NCBI GenBank assembly: GCA_005778115.1
Contig: SXKJ01000425.1
Span: 1 to 41,198 of the forward strand
Direction of reading: 5' to 3'
From: Planctomyces sp.
GTDB taxonomy: Bacteria > Planctomycetota > Planctomycetia > Planctomycetales > Planctomycetaceae
Length of the DNA: 41,198 bases
Made by a program: the position numbers and the translations under genes. Position 1 is the stretch's first letter. Each line of letters opens with the position of its first letter. Below, piece by piece: positions 17,118 to 23,637 of this stretch. The notes under the pieces are model-generated. The model had not been told where the DNA came from. It searched no databases and saw only the letters and a program-made list of their open reading frames with translations.

Positions 17118-19604
17118 GTGGCTGAAAGCGCCGAGCGAGAGCGAGCCTGGCAACAACAAGCGGACGCTTGGGCCGTCGAGCACGAGCAATGGCAAGACGA
17201 ATTACTGTCGCTCGCAAACGCACGGCAGCAGTTGGCGACGAGGTTGGAGCAACGACAGTCGGAACTGCAAACCGAAGTGACGCGCTGGCAGACGGAATGT
17301 GACGAACTGCGTGCGGATCGGCAGCAGCAACTCGCTGCTCAAGAAATCGAACGACAGCAATGGCAACAGGAAATGGCGTCGCTCGCCAATGCGCGACAGC
17401 AGTTGGAGGCGGAGTTCGAGCAACGGCAAGCCGAGCGACAAACCGCGGCATCACGCTGGCAAACGAAATGCGAAGCGTTGCATGTCGATTGGCAACGGCA
17501 ACAAGCTGCCTGGGCGGAAGAGCGCACGCAGTTGTTGGAAGAATCACAGCGGCAAAAGGACGAGGCGGCTCAGAATGCGTTGCAAGCCGTGACTCGGCGC
17601 GAGCAGGAACTGGCGGAGCAAACGCAGACATTGCTCACTGAGCGTCAGCAGATCGAAGCGGAACGCTTGCAGCTTCAATCTGCGCGACTGGATTCGGAGC
17701 AAACGCTCGCGGATTTGTCAGCGGAACGTCAGCGTCTCGAAGACCGCGCGGTCGAGGTGCAGTCCAAATCCGACGAACTCACGCGACACTTGGCCGAGTT
17801 CGAGCAACAACAAGCTCAGCTCGCTCGCGATCAACAGGTGCTGGAGCATTCTCAGAACTGGGTGCAATCCGATCGCCGCAAACTCGTCGAAGAGAAAACA
17901 CAGTGGCAGCAGCAAGCCACCGACCGGCAAGTCGAACGCGAAGCCTGGAAGGCTGAGAGCGAACTACAACGACTCCAGCTCGAAGAACTTGAAAAGACTC
18001 GTGGGCGGTGGCGCGAGGAGCGTGACGAGACGCAGCATCATGCGGCCAAGCGTGACCAGCTCACTGCCGAGCGCGATCAGCTCACAGTGGAACGCGATCA
18101 GCTCACTGCCGAGCGAGAACAATTCGCCGCGGAACGATTGGCTTGGTCCCGGCAGTGCGAGCAGGCACAGTCCGAGCTGCAAGACAACGCCACGAAATTG
18201 GAAACCGCATACGCCGAGCTGCAAGCACAACAACAACAAACGCTTCAAGACGAACAGCACCGGCTGCAATTACTGCATGCCGATTGGGAAGCTCGCACCG
18301 CCGAAGTTCAGATTGAGCGTGAAGCGGTGGACTCGGAACGCCAGGCGTCTTCGGAGATCCAACGTGCTTGGGAGGACGATCGCTCGACGTGGGAAAGTGA
18401 TTTGCCACCGGCGCGTCCACAGCCGCCAACTTTCGCCGAGGAACCGTTGCGGTCACTGACAGATGATTGGAGTATCGGTGTCGATTTGACCGCGCCACGC
18501 GAGACGCCTGGAGTCGATCCATTGATTGAGCCGGCGACCAACTCCGATTGGCCGGTAGCCTCGTGGACTCAACCGCTCGCAGAAACGACCTCGCTGGATC
18601 GAGTCGGCGCGAACGAGGATTTCTCACCCGCAGCCGAATGGGAGAGTCCCTCTCGCCCCAATGATATCACCGACATCTCCGACACAGAGGTATCTCAACC
18701 TCCAGCTTTGGAAAGTCTGCCGGAGACAGCGGCAGACAGGCCGCTGTCCGCAATGAAAACTCTCGACTTCGATGTGGCCGCCTTGCGCGCGGAACTCGCC
18801 GAGAAGTTTCAACTTCCCGGCCTGCGCGAAACGTTGCCGGCATCGTCGGTCGTCGACGAACCGACTGACAGCGAACCTGCGATGGACGAACTGGCCGCGT
18901 CCGAGCCGACTGACAGCGAGCCGACTGTCACCGAACCGGCTGCCGTTGAATCGACGGTCGCCGAATCGGATGCGAGTCCAAACTCCGGAGCGTCGATCGG
19001 CGACATCGGATCGCTGGCATTCTCAGAGGATGAGCCGATTGACGATTCCGTGTCGCGCTACATGCAACACTTGCTGGCTCGATCCCAAAAACCCGGGGAC
19101 AATGGAGGCGAGCGATTCGCTTCGACCAGCACTCGCAATGCACCGGCAACGGAGCGTCCGCAACCATCGCACGTCGCCGCGCCGATCAAGGTGGCCGAAT
19201 TCGACATCACGGACGAGTCGAGTTCGTCGGATGTCGAAAGCCCCTCCAACGCCAAGCTACGGGCGCTGCAAGCCGAACCGGCTCACAAGCAGGACAAAGA
19301 TGCGATCCGCGCGGCGACTGAGCGGATGCGTCAAGTCGCCAATCAGCAGACGCTCAACATCGTGCAAGCCTCGAATTCGTCTCGCCTGAAACGTTCGCTC
19401 AAAACGAAGTCGTGTCTCGCGGCGTTCTCGTTCGTGCTGAGTGCGGGATTGCTGTTCCTGGGCTACTCGTCTCAACCGGACTTTGTGGTCCTGAGTGTGT
19501 GCGCGGCGGGGCTGGGTGTGATGACCTGGGTCGACCTGTTCTTCGCGATTCGCGAAGCCCGCCGCCGCACCTCGCAGCTCGCCGGACGTAAGAAGAAAGC
19601 GTGA
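17118..19604 (+). CDS. Coiled-coil protein with two C-terminal TM segments, C-terminal part of the interrupted FHA gene
   Basis: 828 codons from a GTG, in the same frame as the FHA ORF and 24 bp after its TAA; the intervening codons (WQRAREQL) also fit the coiled coil. Residues about 1-440 are Gln/Glu/Arg-rich heptads, with a tandem unit (LTAERDQLTVERDQLTAERE). Then comes an acidic, disordered region with TDSEP repeats (about 440-700), and two hydrophobic helices near 760-805 (LAAFSFVLSAGLLFLGY and VVLSVCAAGLGVMTWVDLFF) before a basic tail. The full-length product would be about 1050 residues: cytoplasmic FHA domain, long rod and membrane anchor. Separate translation from the GTG would lose the FHA domain. 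Confidence 0.75.
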   Translation: MAESAERERAWQQQADAWAVEHEQWQDELLSLANARQQLATRLEQRQSELQTEVTRWQTECDELRADRQQQLAAQEIERQQWQQEMASLANARQQLEAEFEQRQAERQTAASRWQTKCEALHVDWQRQQAAWAEERTQLLEESQRQKDEAAQNALQAVTRREQELAEQTQTLLTERQQIEAERLQLQSARLDSEQTLADLSAERQRLEDRAVEVQSKSDELTRHLAEFEQQQAQLARDQQVLEHSQNWVQSDRRKLVEEKTQWQQQATDRQVEREAWKAESELQRLQLEELEKTRGRWREERDETQHHAAKRDQLTAERDQLTVERDQLTAEREQFAAERLAWSRQCEQAQSELQDNATKLETAYAELQAQQQQTLQDEQHRLQLLHADWEARTAEVQIEREAVDSERQASSEIQRAWEDDRSTWESDLPPARPQPPTFAEEPLRSLTDDWSIGVDLTAPRETPGVDPLIEPATNSDWPVASWTQPLAETTSLDRVGANEDFSPAAEWESPSRPNDITDISDTEVSQPPALESLPETAADRPLSAMKTLDFDVAALRAELAEKFQLPGLRETLPASSVVDEPTDSEPAMDELAASEPTDSEPTVTEPAAVESTVAESDASPNSGASIGDIGSLAFSEDEPIDDSVSRYMQHLLARSQKPGDNGGERFASTSTRNAPATERPQPSHVAAPIKVAEFDITDESSSSDVESPSNAKLRALQAEPAHKQDKDAIRAATERMRQVANQQTLNIVQASNSSRLKRSLKTKSCLAAFSFVLSAGLLFLGYSSQPDFVVLSVCAAGLGVMTWVDLFFAIREARRRTSQLAGRKKKA

Positions 19605-19615
19605 CCGAACCGCGA

Positions 19616-19801
19616 TCAACGCCGCCCCTTCGCCGCACGCTTCGTGCGAGCTTTCCCCTTCGCTTGCCCTTTTGCGGTTCCGCTCACGGCCCCCTTCTTG
19701 GCGTTTCCTTTGGCGGACTTGGCGGCCCGCTCTTCAAAAATGCGGTCCCAACCTTCCGAAAACTTTGGCGTCGTCCCTGAGTGAACCGTGTAACCCGTCA
19801 T
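19616..19801 (-). CDS. Small basic Lys/Ala-rich protein
   Basis: 61 residues from MTGYTVHSGTTPKFSEGWDR, chosen because AAAGGA lies 8 bp upstream and small planctomycete proteins I recall begin this way. An in-frame ATG at 19837 overlaps the DUF58 stop as ATGA and would add 12 residues. The C-terminal half is almost only Lys, Ala, Gly and Arg (KGNAKKGAVSGTAKGQAKGK), as in histone-like or RNA-binding tails. Nucleic-acid binding is an inference from charge. It is coupled to, or closely follows, the DUF58 gene. Confidence 0.7.
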   Translation of the reverse strand: MTGYTVHSGTTPKFSEGWDRIFEERAAKSAKGNAKKGAVSGTAKGQAKGKARTKRAAKGRR

Positions 19802-19833
19802 GCTGCGTTCCTTTCGTGAAACGAATTTATTGC

Positions 19834-20769
19834 TCATCTACCGCCACGCCGGCCGCGAGATCGCGAATCGAGATACTGACCCAACGCGCGGTCATAAGGA
19901 TCAGTCGTTTTGAGTTTGAAGTAATCGCAACCCAACGCTCCGCACCCCGCCGACAGTGCCGCGCAGAACCGACGGTAGTTTTCCAAGTAGTGCTTCCGCA
20001 ATCGATGCGGATCGACGAGCACTCGATTCGTCAGCCGTTCGAGATTCCGAAACTGCGTCGGCCGAGCGAAAGGAAACTCTTCTTCCTCCGGCGCGACCAC
20101 GTGCAGCAACACAACCTCGTGCCGCGAGTGCCGCAACTCCTTCATCGCCGCCAGCACCTTCTCGACCTCATCGAACATGTCGCTGACAACGAAGACCAGG
20201 CTCCGCCGCTTGAGCGTTGGCACGATGCTGGAGAGCACTTCGCCAAGGCTCGTCTCACCCCCCGGTTCTCGCTCGCCGAGCAAGTCCGTAATGCGTTGAA
20301 AGCTGTGGGCCGCCGTCGAAGGCTGAGCAATGTCGCGCACCACCGTGTCGAACGTCATCAACCCCACTGAGTCACGCTGCGACAGCAACAGGTAGCCCAT
20401 TGCCGCCGCGACCTGCCGAGCGTAATGCCACTTGCTGAGCGTCTTCCCCGCGTAGGCCATGCTCCCCGACGCATCGACCAGCAGGTAAGACCGCAGGTTG
20501 GTCTCGTCTTCGTACTCTTTGATGTAGTAATGACCGGTCTTGCCGAACGCTCGCCAGTCGATGTGCCGAATCTCGTCGCCGGGGTAGTACTGCCGATGCT
20601 CAACGAATTCGACGCTGGCCCCTTTGAACGGACTCTTGTGCTGTCCGATCAAGTAACCCTCGACAACCAGCTTGGCAACGACCTCCAACTTGCCAAACTT
20701 GGCCAACGCCGTCGGATCCGACAGCGGCACATCATCGCGAGCATTTTTACCGAAGATCGTTTGCATCAT
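19834..20769 (-). CDS. DUF58 domain protein (vWA-like)
   Basis: A 311-residue protein of the DUF58 family. It carries the core YYPGDEIRHIDWRAFGKTGH and a following LLVDASGSM that matches the MIDAS-type DxSGS of von Willebrand A folds. DUF58 proteins usually stand next to a MoxR AAA ATPase and TPR/vWA membrane proteins; no moxR is visible here, so the partner must be elsewhere. No TM helix is present, consistent with a cytoplasmic form. The ATG lies one base after a long palindromic repeat, and the stop overlaps the next reading frame (ATGA). Confidence 0.88.
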   Translation of the reverse strand: MMQTIFGKNARDDVPLSDPTALAKFGKLEVVAKLVVEGYLIGQHKSPFKGASVEFVEHRQYYPGDEIRHIDWRAFGKTGHYYIKEYEDETNLRSYLLVDASGSMAYAGKTLSKWHYARQVAAAMGYLLLSQRDSVGLMTFDTVVRDIAQPSTAAHSFQRITDLLGEREPGGETSLGEVLSSIVPTLKRRSLVFVVSDMFDEVEKVLAAMKELRHSRHEVVLLHVVAPEEEEFPFARPTQFRNLERLTNRVLVDPHRLRKHYLENYRRFCAALSAGCGALGCDYFKLKTTDPYDRALGQYLDSRSRGRRGGR

Positions 20770-20851
20770 CGTAGGTCAGCCTTTCCAGGCTGACCCTTTG
20801 CGTGTTGAGAGTCGGTCGTCGTTCGGGTCAGCCTGGAAAGGCTGACCTACG
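20770..20851. repeat. Perfect 27-bp inverted repeat between the cysteine-rich gene and the DUF58 gene
   Basis: Arms at 20770-20796 and 20825-20851 are perfect inverted copies with a 28-bp spacer. Each arm contains its own hairpin, GGTCAGCC-TTTCCA-GGCTGACC. The right arm includes the stop codon of the 20847-21290 gene. Confidence 0.9.
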
Positions 20852-21290
20852 AATTCCCTTTGCACTTGAAATAGTACCGCTGAATCTCCGCCACACACGG
20901 CTGCCCGTTGGCCGACATCACCGAGCACCGAGCCTCCGGCGTCTTGGCTCGTGCAACGGCCGCCCGTGTGCGAGCGACGCTCCCTTCGGCGACATCCTCT
21001 TCGATTTCGCCGCACATCACCCCGAAGCACCCGCAGATCGGCGCGTCCGCCGACTTGGGATACGCCGGCCGAGTCAGCTTGTCGATCGTCACGACCCGTT
21101 CGAACGCGTCGAAGTAAGCGACTTCACATTCCGGTTGGATGCAGAACATCGCCGTCTCGCCAATCTGCCCGCGAGCCTCCGGCTTCAGCCAAGCATCGAG
21201 CGTAATCCGCTCGACCGCCTGCCCCAGCGAGCCGCAAAACGGGCAGTGCCGCACATCAGAATCCGGTTCGCGAACGAATGCCTTGTTCAT
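20847..21290 (-). CDS. Cysteine-rich CopZ/BFD-like putative iron-sulfur or metal-binding protein
   Basis: 147 residues with ten cysteines. The layout is CPFC (16, 19), C50 and C55, then ICGCFGVMC (86, 88, 93) followed by C122, C132 and C143. This resembles the N-terminal zinc/[2Fe-2S] module of archaeal-type CopZ and the BFD-like [2Fe-2S] fold (CxC near a helix, later Cys residues after a T-rich turn), but without the HMA copper-binding domain. A metal-handling or ferredoxin-like role is inferred. The TAG stop lies in the downstream palindrome. A 114-bp degenerate copy of its 5' end is found at 21876-21989. Confidence 0.7.
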   Translation of the reverse strand: MNKAFVREPDSDVRHCPFCGSLGQAVERITLDAWLKPEARGQIGETAMFCIQPECEVAYFDAFERVVTIDKLTRPAYPKSADAPICGCFGVMCGEIEEDVAEGSVARTRAAVARAKTPEARCSVMSANGQPCVAEIQRYYFKCKGNS

Positions 21291-21311
21291 GGAAACTCTC
21301 TGCTCCGAGAG

Positions 21312-21524
21312 TTAAGCGACGGCAGCATGACGCTCGCGAAGACGAGTGAGCAGCCGACTGGCTGCCGCTGCCAACTCGTCGTCTTCACAGTCCCACACCG
21401 CCTCCGGTTGAGGCCCACGAGCCAGCGTGGCCAAATTTGTGAGCATTTGGCCCAAACGTAACTCCGGGTCGGCGTCGCTCAACTCCGCCACTAAGCGAAG
21501 CAACTCTTCTCGGGAACTGGTCAT
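21312..21524 (-). CDS. Small helical protein, second gene of a two-gene cassette
   Basis: 70 residues starting MTSSREELLRLVAELSDADP, predicted all-helical and acidic, with no Cys or TM segment. I do not recognise a named family, but small planctomycete proteins of similar pattern (ELxxLVAELSxxxPExRxGQ) are familiar. Its ATG overlaps the stop of the 21521-21823 gene as ATGA, so the two are translationally coupled. The pair resembles a toxin-antitoxin arrangement in size and coupling only. A short hairpin (AACTCTC/GAGAGTT) follows the stop. Confidence 0.7.
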   Translation of the reverse strand: MTSSREELLRLVAELSDADPELRLGQMLTNLATLARGPQPEAVWDCEDDELAAAASRLLTRLRERHAAVA

Positions 21525-21823
21525 GGCAGCGTACTCCCAATCGTAGGTAAGTGACCGACTGGCTTTGTCAGATCGTCCACAATCTCAACGGTGATCCGGC
21601 GGCCGGGCAGAAACTTGGCAGCCCGCGTCGCTCGTGTTACCCCATTATAGACCACCAACTCTCCATCTCGACCCCGGAAAACTTCCGGGAAAGGCATGCC
21701 GTCGATGGACGTCCCAAACCGAGCAATCTGTCGTTGCAGCTTATACGCATCGGCTCCGGAGAGTCGCGTCGTGGGGAGGTGCAAGCTGCGAGGATCGACG
21801 TCAACGAACAGTCGTGGGTTCAT
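21521..21823 (-). CDS. Small ParB/Srx-like protein, first gene of a two-gene cassette
   Basis: 100 residues starting MNPRLFVDVDPRSLHLPTTR. The segment FRGRDGELVVYNGVTRATRA followed by AKFLPGRRITVEIVDD has the shape of the ParB/sulfiredoxin fold, where a Gly-x-x-Arg turn is preceded by a strand and followed by a VxVxVxDD strand. The fold is a pattern-level inference, and no CTPase or HTH domain is present. It is coupled by ATGA to the 70-residue protein downstream. The cassette sits between a complete gene (20847-21290) and a decayed copy of that gene's 5' end. Confidence 0.65.
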   Translation of the reverse strand: MNPRLFVDVDPRSLHLPTTRLSGADAYKLQRQIARFGTSIDGMPFPEVFRGRDGELVVYNGVTRATRAAKFLPGRRITVEIVDDLTKPVGHLPTIGSTLP

Positions 21824-21875
21824 GTCCGTAGGGTATCGCTTGAGCGAACTGAGGCAACCAGCGATGACCCCGAAA

Positions 21876-21989
21876 CTCCGGCTTCAGCTACGCATCGAAC
21901 GTGACTCGCTCGACCGCCTGCCTCAGCGAGCCGCAAAACAGAAAGTGCCGCAAGTCGTGATCAGATTCGCGAACGAAAGCCTTGTTCAT
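21876..21989 (-). pseudogene. Degenerate duplicate of the 5' end of the cysteine-rich CopZ-like gene
   Basis: This 114-bp stretch aligns without gaps to 21177-21290 at about 84% identity by hand count (18 differences). It reads MNKAFVRESDHDLRHFLFCG and ends in a TAG where the intact gene has TGG (Trp34). The first metal-binding Cys of CPFC is lost (LFC). Homology stops exactly at the ATG on one side and just after codon 38 on the other. It overlaps no intact gene and is almost certainly non-functional. Confidence 0.8.
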
Positions 21990-22038
21990 CGCCAGCCATT
22001 CATCAGAAAAACTCAGAGGTTCCGAGTGCAACGGCTTG

Positions 22039-22788
22039 TTAATCGAGGTTGGGGGATGACTTTCCGATAGCCGCAAGCGCATTCTGAAAGATTGCATACC
22101 ATGCTTCGACACGCGCGGGCGACGTGATGAACCACTCGACTCCCGGACTGTCAGGTACTTCCGCCTCGATTAGCCTGAGTGAGTTGTGCAAGACTTTCTC
22201 AAGAGCTGCTGAATCGTCTGTTCGGAGCACGAGCCCGACCGTTGGCAGGCGCGAGAGCGCCGTTCTTACACCTTGGCCCAAGATTCGAGGGATCGCATCG
22301 CTGCTTCCCGTGTGGCCGATCTTACACTCCCACACATCTCGCCCTTTGAGTTCTGCGAGTTCTCGGTCGTTTGGATTGAAGTACAAATAAACGCACTCGC
22401 GTCCGGTTCCAACTTCCCTTTCTGGCCGTATGGCGGGCGCCAAATCATCGAGTGCCTCGTCAATTGACGCTGTTGCGTTTGTTTCCGTTTCTTCTGGGTT
22501 TGGATGGCCTTCCTCTGATGAGCCGGTCCAGCGCCACCAGCCGTGGCCTGCGGCGGTCAGCAAGCCATCGTCTCTGAGATCCGCCAATACTCGCCGAACT
22601 GTAAAACCAGGGTTGGATGCGGTGAGACCGGCGCGTTCGCGATGCAATTGAACGACTCGTTCGACGAGGGCACCGCTCTTCCACTGCGACTGTCTGTGAA
22701 ACAACTCTTCAGTGATTTGTCGCACGATTGGTCGGGTGAATGGTAATCCCAATGCATCTCCGGCAGCTTCGTCTATGTCAGTGCTCAT
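22039..22788 (-). CDS. GIY-YIG/T5orf172-like protein with N-terminal helical (winged-helix-like) region
   Basis: 249 residues. The C-terminal part (about 125-245) reads like the T5orf172/MUG113 branch of the GIY-YIG superfamily: VYLYFNP, then WECKIGHTGSSDAIPRI, a TDDSAALEKVLHNSL helix and PGVEWFITSPARVEAWY. These correspond to the first strand, the KIGxT segment with its Arg, the LExxLH helix and the EWF strand. The N-terminal 90 residues (FTRPIVRQITEELF, RRVLADLRDDGLLTAAG) look like a winged helix similar to those in restriction-type proteins. Nuclease activity is inferred. The gene sits at the outer edge of the accessory patch next to the pseudogene fragment. Confidence 0.65.
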   Translation of the reverse strand: MSTDIDEAAGDALGLPFTRPIVRQITEELFHRQSQWKSGALVERVVQLHRERAGLTASNPGFTVRRVLADLRDDGLLTAAGHGWWRWTGSSEEGHPNPEETETNATASIDEALDDLAPAIRPEREVGTGRECVYLYFNPNDRELAELKGRDVWECKIGHTGSSDAIPRILGQGVRTALSRLPTVGLVLRTDDSAALEKVLHNSLRLIEAEVPDSPGVEWFITSPARVEAWYAIFQNALAAIGKSSPNLD

Positions 22789-22873
22789 GGCTGCATTCTC
22801 TGGCTAACTTGCTTTTATCCAACTTGATCGCGGATCAAAAAGATCGTCACGGCTTCCGCGATCATCGCGAACT

Positions 22874-23599
22874 TCAATAACTCGATGGTGGAGCACCGTT
22901 GGTGGCCGACGTGATCGGCGATAATCCCAATCGCTGGCGGCATTCGTTCAGAATCTCCGCCGTCTTGCTGGCTCCGCAGCGGGTGATGAAGGGGCGGGCT
23001 TCGAGCAGTTGGTCCAGCGTGCGGATGCCTCCGGCCGCTTTGACTTGGACGTGCGGCGGCGAGTGCTCGCGCATCAGCTTCAAGTCGGCGAGCGTCGCGC
23101 CGCCGGTGCCGTAGCCGGTCGAGGTTTTCACCCAGTCGCAATTCAGCTCGCCGCAGATTTCGCAGAGGCGAAGCTTGTGCAAGTCTTGCAAGTAGCAGTT
23201 CTCGAAGATCACTTTGATCTTCTGACCGGCCGAGTGCGCGGCGTCGGTGATCTCCTTGATCTCTTGTCGGACGTAGTCCCATTGGCCGCTGAGCACTTGG
23301 CTGATATTGACGACCATGTCGAGTTCCTGGCAGCCGTCTTTGAGTGCCTGCAACGCCTCGGCCACTTTGATCGCGGTGGTGTGGCCGCCGTGGGGAAAGC
23401 CGATTGTCGTGCTGGCTTTGACTGTGCTGCCGGCGAGGATCTCGGCGCAGCGCTTCACGGAGTACGGCAGGATGCAGACGCTGGCGGCGTCGTAGTCGCG
23501 AGCGAGTTTGCAGCCGGCTTCGAGTTCGTTCGCCGTCAGCATCGGTTGCAGCAGCGAGTGGTCGATCATTTTGGAGATGTCGGAGTAGGTATAGGGCAT
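22874..23599 (-). CDS. deoC: Deoxyribose-phosphate aldolase
   Basis: A 241-residue class I aldolase that splits 2-deoxyribose 5-phosphate into acetaldehyde and glyceraldehyde 3-phosphate in deoxynucleoside breakdown. The catalytic residues are visible: Asp94 in ELDMVVN, the Schiff-base Lys158 in WVKTSTGYGTGG and the second Lys187 in VQVKAAGG, matching D102, K167 and K201 of the E. coli enzyme. The length is normal. No other deo genes are nearby. It lies 38 bp after the ABC permease stop codon on the minus-strand map, oriented the same way. Confidence 0.95.
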   Translation of the reverse strand: MPYTYSDISKMIDHSLLQPMLTANELEAGCKLARDYDAASVCILPYSVKRCAEILAGSTVKASTTIGFPHGGHTTAIKVAEALQALKDGCQELDMVVNISQVLSGQWDYVRQEIKEITDAAHSAGQKIKVIFENCYLQDLHKLRLCEICGELNCDWVKTSTGYGTGGATLADLKLMREHSPPHVQVKAAGGIRTLDQLLEARPFITRCGASKTAEILNECRQRLGLSPITSATNGAPPSSY

Positions 23600-23637
23600 G
23601 AGGGAGTCCTTTAGTTTTGTGATCTCAAATCAAAGAA

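Noticed and set aside
22815-23282. A 155-codon minus-strand open frame overlapping deoC
   Set aside because: It is a shifted frame of the unmistakable deoC gene and is Arg/Ala-rich without motifs.
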